Below the pieces are notes generated by a model. The model was not told the origin of the DNA and ran no database searches. It saw nothing but the letters and a program-made list of their open reading frames with translations. DNA of 64,000 bases, from contig CAKSQS010000003.1 of the NCBI GenBank assembly GCA_934486705.1, positions 1 through 64,000 on the forward strand. Reading direction: 5' to 3'. Positions 35,380 to 43,317 of the stretch are shown here, in pieces. Positions within the stretch are counted from its first letter, which is position 1. The number at the start of each line of letters is the position of its first letter. The position numbers and the translations under genes are program-made. The DNA is from an uncultured Eubacteriales bacterium. Lineage in GTDB: Bacteria > Bacillota > Clostridia > Oscillospirales > Acutalibacteraceae.

Positions 35380-37314
35380 TCACACTGCCGCATATGATTT
35401 TTCCCAGATATTATCGTGCTTTGAGCTCCAGCACATACCTATTTCGTTAAGACGGGCAATCTGCACGTCAGTCAATTCCGCCGAGCCTGACCGATTGCCC
35501 TTATAAATTCTTTTAAGCTTTGCAATCCATGCGCCGAGACGTATACCGTCCGCCGATATGTAGTATGTCGGCACATGAAGATTTCCGTCTTGTCGATAAT
35601 ACTCCAGCGCCGCCTGATAATTCTTTTCCCAAAGGTAATCGGGCACGTCCCATACCATACCGATGCTATTCAACATTTCGGTTTTTTCGGGGGTTAAATA
35701 AGACGAATTTATTCCGCTTTTTTTATAGTTTCTAAGCTGTGCTATCCATCGCCCCAAGCTGACGCCGTTATAATTGTTATCGCCGATATTGACAAGCAAA
35801 TTGCCGTGTTCTTCATAAAATCGCTTTGCTGCGGCATAGTATTTTTCCCAGCTTAAATCTCTTATTCCTTCCCAACGCATACCGATTTCATCAAGCTGCG
35901 CCACCTGCGTATCCGTAAGCCTTCCGCCGACCTTGCCTGCACGCACCAATCGCTGTGTATTTATCCAAGAGCCTAATGCGTATCCGTCGGGCGTTACATA
36001 TCTTTTTATAACCTCAAGATTTCCGTTTAATTCAAAATACTGCCGCGCCAGCCCATACATTAAGTCCCACGAGGCTGTAAGCGCCGTATTAAGCTTGCTG
36101 AAAATCTCGCGGCAATCGCGCACCTCGTCAAAAATCTCAAAATGCTCATTTATAATATTTTCGTCTTCGCCGTGAGCGCGATAATATGCTGTGGCAATCT
36201 GCATTTCTTCTTCAACAGCGCCTATGCTGTAAAGATTTTCTATATTAAGCACAATATCGAAAATAACGGGATTGCTTTTTTTGCCCGCCGACAGCGCGCG
36301 CCCGATCTGCTGCTTGTAAATAATCGGAGAAACGGTGGGGCGGAGAAGTATAACCCCGTCAATATCGTCAACGTGTATGCCTTCATTGAGCATATCTATT
36401 GAATACAAGAGCTTTAAGTGTTTGCTTACATCCGCCTTAAAAGCAGAAAAAGCCTTGCTTGTAGCAGGGTCGTTTGAATATGCCTTGTATATATGCGGCT
36501 CGGTATCTACCTTAGCAAACCATTCTTTTGCCTTGTCCGCCATTTCGTTCATATGGTCAAAGCTCGCGCAGAAAACTATGTATTTGCCGTCCCTTTTCGG
36601 CATATGCTTTGCAAACACTTTGTCAAGTCCGTCTGCCTTATCAAGCGCCCTTTTTAAAGCGTCAAGGTATTTTTCACCCTCCGCCCTTACAGCATTTGAC
36701 CTTGTATTTTTTACCTTTTGCTCATATTTTTTAAATTCATTGCCGTAGCCGAAAACGGACAGCACATATTTCGGCGGATTTAAAATTCCTCTGACGATTG
36801 CTTCTCCGAGCGTCATTTCCGAAGCTATGTTTCCGTTAAACAGTTCGTCTGCCATATCCCGCCTGTTATCGAGATAACGTATATTGGTCGCCGTCAGCCC
36901 CAAAACAGGGGTATCGGAATACATATTCAAAAGGCGCTTAACGCCCTGTCCCCACATTTCTGCGCCGCAGCGGTGAAATTCATCTAAAATTATGTAATCG
37001 GGTTTTATTTCTTCAAGCTCTGCATCGGTCATAAGCATAAGCTTTGCATAAGTAAAAAAAGCAATGTTATTCGGTACGGCAGAGCCTGCTGCCGCAAGGT
37101 TTTCACACTGCGTTTTAAAGATATATTCACCGGGGGAGAGCCAGCATATTTTTTTATCGGCATTATCACAGCACAGCTTAAAGGCTATAAAGGATTTACC
37201 CGTGCCTGTCGGGTGGATTACGGTGGCTTTGCCTGTTTCTTTAAGCATACGGACGGCTGAAATGTATGCAGTTTCATTATGCTCAAAAAGCTTAATACCG
37301 CTGTTATCAGCCAT
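35380..37314 (-). CDS. DEAD/DEAH-type helicase with helicase-associated repeats
   Basis: A 644-residue superfamily 2 helicase. Walker A is HPTGTGKS (lysine near residue 40), Walker B is DEFH, motif III is GLTATN, and the C-terminal motor ends with QQIGRALS. After the motor come three repeats of the helicase-associated type (each about 70 residues, with GNL.V and G..LG.WI..QR..Y, ending L..IGM.W). A TGA ends the protein inside the fourth repeat, which continues in frame afterwards. Proteins of this kind occur near mobile elements; the role is unknown. A good promoter lies upstream (37379-37407), and transcription may run on into the polysaccharide operon. Confidence 0.85.
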   Translation of the reverse strand: MADNSGIKLFEHNETAYISAVRMLKETGKATVIHPTGTGKSFIAFKLCCDNADKKICWLSPGEYIFKTQCENLAAAGSAVPNNIAFFTYAKLMLMTDAELEEIKPDYIILDEFHRCGAEMWGQGVKRLLNMYSDTPVLGLTATNIRYLDNRRDMADELFNGNIASEMTLGEAIVRGILNPPKYVLSVFGYGNEFKKYEQKVKNTRSNAVRAEGEKYLDALKRALDKADGLDKVFAKHMPKRDGKYIVFCASFDHMNEMADKAKEWFAKVDTEPHIYKAYSNDPATSKAFSAFKADVSKHLKLLYSIDMLNEGIHVDDIDGVILLRPTVSPIIYKQQIGRALSAGKKSNPVIFDIVLNIENLYSIGAVEEEMQIATAYYRAHGEDENIINEHFEIFDEVRDCREIFSKLNTALTASWDLMYGLARQYFELNGNLEVIKRYVTPDGYALGSWINTQRLVRAGKVGGRLTDTQVAQLDEIGMRWEGIRDLSWEKYYAAAKRFYEEHGNLLVNIGDNNYNGVSLGRWIAQLRNYKKSGINSSYLTPEKTEMLNSIGMVWDVPDYLWEKNYQAALEYYRQDGNLHVPTYYISADGIRLGAWIAKLKRIYKGNRSGSAELTDVQIARLNEIGMCWSSKHDNIWEKSYAAV

Positions 37315-37378
37315 TTAAAACGCCGCCCTTTCTTAATTCTCGAAACCGCCAATTTCAAGAAATAAATTTATGCTTATT

Positions 37379-37407
37379 ATTTTAGCACATTAAAGCGAAA
37401 TTGTCAA
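37379..37407 (-). promoter_or_regulatory. promoter upstream of the helicase
   Basis: Minus strand TTGACA (37407-37402), 17-base spacer, TAAAAT (37384-37379), about 65 bases before the helicase start. It may also supply the exopolysaccharide operon, since I see no strong promoter or terminator between the helicase and 35119. Confidence 0.8.
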
Positions 37408-37484
37408 TTATATACCACGATTATGTAATATATTTGCAAAACTCGACGATAGATCGGGTCTTTTTTTATATATAAATAATTTTC

Positions 37485-37496
37485 AGCCGTCAAAAA
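37485..37496 (+). repeat. 12-base direct repeat, left copy
   Basis: AGCCGTCAAAAA occurs here and again at 38625-38636, flanking the broken integrase gene. It could be an arm-type integrase site or an attachment-site remnant. Confidence 0.55.
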
Positions 37497-37546
37497 CCCC
37501 GTCGGATTTTTTATAATATACTTATTAAATTTAAGGAAGTGTAAAT

Positions 37547-38613
37547 ATGTCAAAACGCGGGGAAAATATTTATAAACGAAAGGACGGCAGATGGGAGGGG
37601 CGATACAGAAAATCCGATTTAAAATACGGATATATTTACGGCAAGACCTACAAAGAGGTTAAGGAAAAGCTGATTCGGGCAAAGGTCAATTCGGAAAATA
37701 AAAGCGATAAGACCAAGGTGGCTGTTCTTTGCGATAGCTGGCTTGCTTATAAAGAGCAGAGCATAAAGGAATCGAGCCTTGTTAAATATAAAAGCATAAC
37801 AGAAAAATATATAAAGCCGTATTTTAATAAAATATCGGCAAAAAAGACAGATAAATATATTATTGAAGCTTTTGCAAAAAATCTGACTGCGAAAGGCTAT
37901 TCGCCACAGACGGTTAAAATTACACTTTCGGTTTTGGAAAGTGTTTTTTCATATTCTGGGGTAAACCTTAATTTCTCATTTAAACAATTTATGCCGAAAC
38001 AGGAGCACAGCGAAATACATATACTAAACGAGAACGAACGAAAAAGGCTTGAAAGATATCTGTTTGAAAGCAACGACCCGTGCAAAATCGGAATAATTTT
38101 AACGCTTTACAGCGTCGTGAGAATAGGCGAATTATGCGCGCTTAAATGGGAAAATATTGACCTTATAAACGGTATTATCAAAATAGCGGCAACATTGCAG
38201 CGTATTCCCGATATTAACGGCGAATCCGATAAAAAAACAAAAATTATAATAACCGAGCCGAAAACTCCCTCGGCGAAACGTACTATACCGCTGCCGGGCT
38301 TTTTGATAAAGAAATTAAGTATATTAAACCCAAAACAGATAATGCGTTTCTGCTAACAGGGAACGAAAGGTTTACAGAACCCAGAGCATTTACATATACA
38401 TTTAAAAAATGCCTTAAAGAAAGCGGCGTGCCGGATATAAATTTCCACGCGCTAAGGCACACATTTACCACGCGGTGCATTGAGAATGATTTTGAACCGA
38501 AAGCTCTTTCGGAAATTTTAGGGCATAGCTCGGTAAATACCACACTCGGAATTTACACCCATCCGTCGGTGGAATATAAACGAGAAAGCATTAACCGATT
38601 AACGCTTTTTTAA
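37547..38613 (+). pseudogene. tyrosine recombinase (phage integrase), frameshifted
   Basis: The first part (to base 38356) holds an AP2-like N-terminal arm-binding domain (KRKDGRWEGRYR), the SAM-like core-binding domain, and the first catalytic arginine in VVRIGELCALKW. Near 38306-38318 the homology changes frame: the continuation KEIKYIKPKTDNAFLLTG runs in the next frame and reaches HALRHTFTTR, LGHSSVNTTLGIYTH and the nucleophile tyrosine by 38613. All catalytic residues are therefore present but split across two frames. It is most simply a dead integrase of a lost prophage or element. Confidence 0.9.
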
Positions 38614-38624
38614 CCGTCGAAATA

Positions 38625-38636
38625 AGCCGTCAAAAA
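38625..38636 (+). repeat. 12-base direct repeat, right copy
   Basis: Second copy of AGCCGTCAAAAA, 12 bases after the integrase stop and overlapping the start of the terminator hairpin. Confidence 0.5.
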
Positions 38637-38677
38637 AGCACGGAAAGCCGCCGTTTGGCAGTTTTCCGTGCTTTTTT
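38632..38677. terminator. bidirectional terminator after the integrase remnant
   Basis: AAAAAAGCACGGAAA and TTTCCGTGCTTTTTT form a perfect 15-base stem with a short loop, between the integrase (plus) and the tail protein (minus). Confidence 0.9.
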
Positions 38678-38716
38678 CTTGGGATTTGTGGTTCTGCGAA
38701 AATTCGCAGGATCAAT

Positions 38717-40177
38717 TTATTGTGTTGTTAATTCACCTATTCTTTTATCTATATACTTTTTGATGTCAACATTGTATTCACAGTCAATTATTACTCCGCT
38801 TGCTTGAGCGGATATAGAAAAGTATGGGGAAAGACTTTTTAATCCGCTCACTGTTCCTGTAGCGTTCGGCATTACTGTTTTGACAGCAACTCCATCGGTT
38901 TGAATTATCGGAATTTCATTTAGGTCTCCCACATACTCGGAATAGTCTGTGGCGTTGGTTCCGATTTCTATTTGCAAGCTATCTAAAATTTCGGTTTCAC
39001 TTATATCCGTATCGTAGCCTGAGTGATAAAACCAAACAACCAAGTAGCTTGCATCATCAGTGGATTCACCAGTCAAAACTGTTCCTCTGTTTGTAGCGAG
39101 CTTTACATTATTGATTATAACTCCGGAGGCAGGTATCTGTGAAGAAAAACCGAGAGAGAATCTTGAACTTGCAATTTTAGAAACTGTATAAACCGTATTC
39201 GGCTCACATGGTATATAAACGGATTTTGTTGACGGAGCAGGACTTAATGCTTCTCCTTCAGATAAAAAATAGCCGATTATAATATTGGGATTTGCCTTGT
39301 CAAATAGATTTTTGCTTCTGATGTGGGCTTTTAAATCGTGTTCAATCGGGCTTACATCGTTTGCACTAATAGGGTTGCCTTCTAATTTGTTTTTAATTGC
39401 GAGTAAGCAATTATTATTAATATACTGTATACTCACTTCCCCTGTATCGCCTTTTTCCCCCTTTAAGTCTGACAACTGTTCTTCCGTGAAATCCGCATAG
39501 GTAAATGCGTCGCCCTTATCTCCTTTTTCACCCTTATCGCCTTTTTCACCTTTAACACCCTGAACGCCTTGCTCGCCTGTATTACCTTTTTCACCCTGCA
39601 AGCCGCGAGGACCGGTATCCCCGGTGTCGCCTTTTTCACCTTTCAGCAGTGCTAACTGTTCATCGGTAAAATCGGAGTAAACAAACGGTTCGCCTTTATC
39701 TCCCTTGTCACCTTTGTCGCCCTTATCGCCTTTAAACACGCCGTTGTCTGCGTCTGTTCTGACCGATTGAGCTACCTGTTTTGTTGCATTTGCAATGCTG
39801 ACAAGCTGTTCATATTCAGTAGGTGTAGGTTCTGATGGTGCGTCACCTGTGCCGTAACCGCTTTCTGTCACTCTTATCGTCGCCTGCGAAGTTGTTGCTC
39901 TGCTATCGCCCAAAACGCCGAATATCGATACCGTGAATTGCGGCGCTTTTATTACCTCATATGGCACATAACACTCGTTTTCACCGGTGCATAATTTGCT
40001 GCTTTTGTCAAGAACAACGCTTACCGTTGTTTCGCCGTTTCTGAATACCGCCGTTTTGGTATATCCGCTCCAGCTTTCGGGAAAAATAAAGCTCATTTTT
40101 TCAAATAACACGCTGTCGGCAATGGTATGATTGTAAGGTACAATATGCCCGTCCTCAAAAACATCTATTTTTATCAT
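38717..40177 (-). CDS. collagen-like phage tail/baseplate protein
   Basis: A 486-residue structural protein. The N-terminal 110 residues resemble the BppU-type attachment domain of phage baseplate proteins (MIKIDVFEDGHIVPYN, SWSGYTKTAVFRNGE). A middle section has three Gly-X-Y collagen tracts (KGDKGDKGDKGDKGEP; a long KGEKGDTGDTGPRGLQ tract; KGEKGDTGE) separated by two copies of F.Y.DFT.EQL..LKGE. The C-terminal 240 residues are likely receptor-binding. No other tail or capsid genes are nearby, so it is a leftover of a prophage or a captured surface protein. GGAGG precedes the start. Confidence 0.85.
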   Translation of the reverse strand: MIKIDVFEDGHIVPYNHTIADSVLFEKMSFIFPESWSGYTKTAVFRNGETTVSVVLDKSSKLCTGENECYVPYEVIKAPQFTVSIFGVLGDSRATTSQATIRVTESGYGTGDAPSEPTPTEYEQLVSIANATKQVAQSVRTDADNGVFKGDKGDKGDKGDKGEPFVYSDFTDEQLALLKGEKGDTGDTGPRGLQGEKGNTGEQGVQGVKGEKGDKGEKGDKGDAFTYADFTEEQLSDLKGEKGDTGEVSIQYINNNCLLAIKNKLEGNPISANDVSPIEHDLKAHIRSKNLFDKANPNIIIGYFLSEGEALSPAPSTKSVYIPCEPNTVYTVSKIASSRFSLGFSSQIPASGVIINNVKLATNRGTVLTGESTDDASYLVVWFYHSGYDTDISETEILDSLQIEIGTNATDYSEYVGDLNEIPIIQTDGVAVKTVMPNATGTVSGLKSLSPYFSISAQASGVIIDCEYNVDIKKYIDKRIGELTTQ

Positions 40178-40320
40178 AATTTTTCCTCCGTTATTTAATG
40201 TATATCAAAACTGTGTAATATTTCCTCCTTTCACTCCGCTTATTGTTTTGATACCATTATAAAGAAAGAAAAACAAGCATTGTTTGTAAACGTATATTTA
40301 TAGGAAAATTAAAAAATAAC

Positions 40321-40356
40321 AATCCCGCTTGAATCTGTTAAGACTCAAGTGGGATT
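40321..40356 (-). terminator. terminator beyond the recombinase operon
   Basis: AATCCCGCTTGAATC and GACTCAAGTGGGATT form a 15-base stem (one G-U, one mismatch) with a 6-base loop. On the minus strand it is followed by GTTATTTTTTAATTTT. Confidence 0.75.
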
Positions 40357-40483
40357 GTTATTATAAATGCAAATACGTTTTTAACCGTATACAGGGTTCG
40401 TATCTGCGCGTTATGGCCCGCCCGAAGGGATTTTGTCTCGGCACTGCCGTGCCTATCGCCTCGCTGCGCTCGTTGCCGCGGCT

Positions 40484-40510
40484 AAAAAACAGTCCGCCGG
40501 ACTGTTTTTT
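40484..40510. repeat. perfect hairpin AAAAAACAGTCC / GGACTGTTTTTT
   Basis: A 12-base stem with a 3-base loop; it could terminate transcription on either strand. It sits inside the hairpin-rich non-coding region at the element edge. Confidence 0.75.
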
Positions 40511-40814
40511 TACGCCTTGTTCGAATCCATTCGGTTTGGTTGAGCAAAAAATAAGGTCGCATTTTTGCAATGCAACCTTATCGTTATGTGCCTGTACGAC
40601 GAAATCGCACAATGAATAATCCCGCTTAAAATACGGTGTTTTGGTCTCTGCAACCGTATATATCCTCATATCAATTTGCATTGACGGAATAGCACAATTT
40701 CCATTGCTTAATCGCAGTTGCTTTCTTGTTTGTTATTATACATCAATTCAACCGAAAATTCAAGAAAATCATTTGCCTGTGTAAAAAGCCGACAGTCAAA
40801 CTGCCGGCTTTCAT

Positions 40815-42449
40815 TTATACGGTTTCTGTGGCTTCGGTTCCGAATTTCGTTATCACCTTTATTGTTCCGTCCTTAAAAACTTTAATGCATTCCACCACCC
40901 TGCGAATCACCATATCGTCGTATTCCGAAAAGGTTGTATCGTGGCTGTCAAGCCAATCGCAAAGCCGCTTAATCTCGGAATTAACCTCTGTGCTTTTTTC
41001 AAGCTTTGCTTTGGCGGTTGCCTCCTGAGCACGAAGGGACTTGATTTCATCGGCAACCTTTTGGATACATTCAAGATACCTTGTTTTGTCACCGCCTGTA
41101 TTGCGATAGCTTGCCATATAGTTTTCCATTTCCTTGGTTGCTTCTTTAATGTGCTTTTCAATGGCTCCCAAATCAAGGTTGGTTTCATCTCCGGTAACTG
41201 CATAAGCAAGATTGGCTTTAATCAAAGCAAGCGCTTTCGCATTTTCATTCATTGCTGCTTTAAGAGCGTGGCATATTGCGCTATGAAGTTTATTTTCCTC
41301 CAGCCCCTTTGAATACGGGCAATACTTTTTACCGTGCTCGATTCTGCTGAGGCAACGCCAATATATCCGCTTTTCATCACCCTGCGTCCAAGTTTTTCTC
41401 TTATACGGACTGCCGCACTCGGCGCATATCAACAGTTCGGAAAGCGCATACTTCCCGCTATATTTACCGAGAGAGGTAAGCGTTTTGTCGGATGTTTTGC
41501 GTTTGCTGCTGCGCCGCACCAATTCTGCTTGTACTGCATTAAACAGGTCGCGGTCAACGATTGCGGGGTGATTATTGCTTACAAGATATTTTGTGCGTTC
41601 GCCGCGGTTGATTTTTGTGTGTTTGCTGATGCAGTCGGTACGGTAGGTTTTTTGATAAATCACATCGCCGACATATTTTTCGTTGGTCAGCATTTTCCGA
41701 ATGTTCTCTTTACTCCAAACCGGTTTTCCGGTCGGGGTTTTTATACTTTTGCTTTCAAGATATGCCTTGATCTGATCGAGGCTGTGTCCCTCATCATACA
41801 TTTTGAAAATATTTCTTACAACCTCGGCTTCCTCCGGAATAATGCGCGGCTCTGTCTCGCCTTTTTCCTTGCGGTAGCCCAGCATATTAAATCGACAGGC
41901 GTAAGTACCGTTTTGCATACGCTTTCGTATTCCCCAAGAGATGTTGGCACTTATATTTTCACTTTCGGATTGTGCCATAACACTGTAAATGCCGATATAG
42001 GTTTCGCTGTCTTCCTTGAGAGAATCAATATTCTGTTCCTCAAAATATATGCCGATTTCCATTGCTTTCAGCTTTCGGACATAGCTGATGCTGTCCACAA
42101 TATTACGGGCAAAACGGGAAATCGATTTTGTGAGAATCATATCGATTTTACCTTTTTCGCAGTCCCGTATCATTTTAAGAAAACCGTCTCTCTTTTTGAC
42201 CATAGTACCTGTGATGCCTTCATCGGCATACACATTTACAAAACGCCATTTCGGATTTTGATTGATATGCTCCGTATAATACGAGACCTGAGCGCGGTAG
42301 CTGTTAATTTGATCCTCTGCGTCGGTAGAAACGCGGCAATAAGCCGCAACATTCAGCGGACGGTTTGAATTTTTCCGTGAAGCAAGCGCCGGATTTGCTT
42401 CTATTTTAGTTATTATTTTCTGTCTCGGTGCTGTCACAGCCGTTTCCAT
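40815..42449 (-). CDS. large serine recombinase (third of trio)
   Basis: A 544-residue large serine recombinase. The N-terminal resolvase domain has the catalytic serine in AAYCRVST, then VNVYADEGITGT and the arginine pair in KSISRFARN. A recombinase domain follows (GYRKEKGE, EEAEVVRNIFKMY), a zinc ribbon with CAECGSPYKRK and CLSRIEHGKKYCPY, and a coiled coil near the C-terminus. Such enzymes excise and insert elements between short att sites. The start at 42449 has GGAG 7 bases upstream. It overlaps the preceding gene by 44 bases. It is the distal gene of the element operon. Confidence 0.94.
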   Translation of the reverse strand: METAVTAPRQKIITKIEANPALASRKNSNRPLNVAAYCRVSTDAEDQINSYRAQVSYYTEHINQNPKWRFVNVYADEGITGTMVKKRDGFLKMIRDCEKGKIDMILTKSISRFARNIVDSISYVRKLKAMEIGIYFEEQNIDSLKEDSETYIGIYSVMAQSESENISANISWGIRKRMQNGTYACRFNMLGYRKEKGETEPRIIPEEAEVVRNIFKMYDEGHSLDQIKAYLESKSIKTPTGKPVWSKENIRKMLTNEKYVGDVIYQKTYRTDCISKHTKINRGERTKYLVSNNHPAIVDRDLFNAVQAELVRRSSKRKTSDKTLTSLGKYSGKYALSELLICAECGSPYKRKTWTQGDEKRIYWRCLSRIEHGKKYCPYSKGLEENKLHSAICHALKAAMNENAKALALIKANLAYAVTGDETNLDLGAIEKHIKEATKEMENYMASYRNTGGDKTRYLECIQKVADEIKSLRAQEATAKAKLEKSTEVNSEIKRLCDWLDSHDTTFSEYDDMVIRRVVECIKVFKDGTIKVITKFGTEATETV

Positions 42450-43317
42450 TGCTATTCTCCTTATCCTTTGAAATTTCCGCACCGTTTATGAACCTTACGG
42501 TTACGGTGCCGTCCTTACTTACTATGATTTTATCTACCGTGTCGCGAAGTACCTGAAGATTGATTTCTTCGGTTATTTGCATTTTACCGAAATAATAGGC
42601 AAGCACGGTATTAAAAGCTTTAGCTGTATCTAATGTGCAGCAGTCAAATTTATCCGATATATTTGAATATATGGCCTTTTTAATCGGCATAAAATCGCTG
42701 CTTTTTCGTTCTGCCATTCGGTCGGTTTCCTTTTCTGCCCGTAAAACCTCTAATGACAGAGCGTAGGTATTCTCAGCTTTGGACGGAACGATCAGTACAT
42801 CAGGATTTTCAATTACTCTGCTGAGAACAGAGCGTATTTGACCGTAAAATACGGTATCGTCTATATAAGTATCGGACTTACAACCGCAGGTGCAAAACCA
42901 TTTTTCACGGGTACTGCTCCAATTTCGTCTGCGGGTGAAGCGCCCGCCGCACTGCCCGCAAACGGTATGGTATTTAAAATACTTTTCCCGTTCGGAATCG
43001 ATTTCCCTTGTGCCGCATTTTTTCAGCCGTATCTCGTTAGCCCTTTCAAATACCGCTTTATCTACGATAGCGGGGTACTCATCATCTCCCGTATAGTGCG
43101 GATTTTCAAGGATGCGTCGCACCATATGCTTATTCCAAACTGTTTTATCTTTGTAATATACGGTGTTTTCGGCAGTTAAGCGGTCGGCGATTTTCTGTAA
43201 TGTTCCGCCGCTTATGTACTCATCAAAAATACCTCTTACAACCGCACTTTCCGTTTCGTTAATTAAAAACCGAAATTGATGTTTATTATATCCGTAAAGA
43301 AGCGTTCTCAGTTCCAT
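42406..43317 (-). CDS. recombinase-like protein lacking the catalytic domain
   Basis: A 303-residue protein that begins directly with the recombinase (DNA-binding) domain: LYGYNKHQFRFLINETESAVVRGIFDEY, then KIADRLTAEN, RILENPHYTGDDEYPAIVDKAVFERA. It has a zinc ribbon (CGQCGGRF then CTCGCKSD) and a C-terminal tail. The N-terminal resolvase domain with the catalytic serine is missing. It is not a sequencing break: it has its own GGGAGG ribosome binding site, overlaps the upstream recombinase by 10 bases and the downstream one by 44. It probably acts as a DNA-binding partner or directionality factor. Confidence 0.85.
   Translation of the reverse strand: MELRTLLYGYNKHQFRFLINETESAVVRGIFDEYISGGTLQKIADRLTAENTVYYKDKTVWNKHMVRRILENPHYTGDDEYPAIVDKAVFERANEIRLKKCGTREIDSEREKYFKYHTVCGQCGGRFTRRRNWSSTREKWFCTCGCKSDTYIDDTVFYGQIRSVLSRVIENPDVLIVPSKAENTYALSLEVLRAEKETDRMAERKSSDFMPIKKAIYSNISDKFDCCTLDTAKAFNTVLAYYFGKMQITEEINLQVLRDTVDKIIVSKDGTVTVRFINGAEISKDKENSNGNGCDSTETENNN

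Larger units (their letters stand above)
40178..40814. other. non-coding stretch with two hairpins at the element edge
   Basis: About 640 bases without a convincing gene. A 106-codon minus-strand frame (40361-40681) runs through hairpin-rich DNA and has no ribosome binding site. The region holds the terminator at 40321-40356 and a second hairpin at 40484-40510. It lies just beyond the last recombinase gene, where an integrative element would end, so attachment-site sequence may be here, but I cannot define it. Confidence 0.5.

Noticed and set aside
35380..35382. TGA as a selenocysteine codon
   Set aside because: The position is not a cysteine in the other three repeats, no SECIS-like hairpin follows closely, and the protein is not a redox enzyme. 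A nonsense mutation is simpler.
36335..36748. 137-codon plus-strand frame opposite the helicase
   Set aside because: It is the complement of conserved helicase coding sequence; serine- and leucine-rich composition is typical of such shadows.
39480..39745. Repetitive DNA that might be a CRISPR or satellite array
   Set aside because: It encodes Gly-X-Y collagen repeats in frame inside a tail protein; unit length and spacing do not fit a CRISPR array.
40361..40681. 106-codon frame on the minus strand
   Set aside because: It runs through a perfect hairpin and a terminator, has no ribosome binding site, and shows no domain pattern. I treat the region as non-coding.
41334..42368. 344-codon plus-strand frame opposite a serine recombinase
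   Set aside because: Although long, it is exactly antisense to a conserved recombinase, has phenylalanine- and isoleucine-rich random-like composition, and no RBS.
42406..43317. Middle recombinase as a frameshifted part of a neighbour
   Set aside because: Both neighbours are complete and different in sequence, and the middle gene has its own RBS and start. No resolvase domain is found in other frames upstream, since that DNA codes for the end of the first recombinase.
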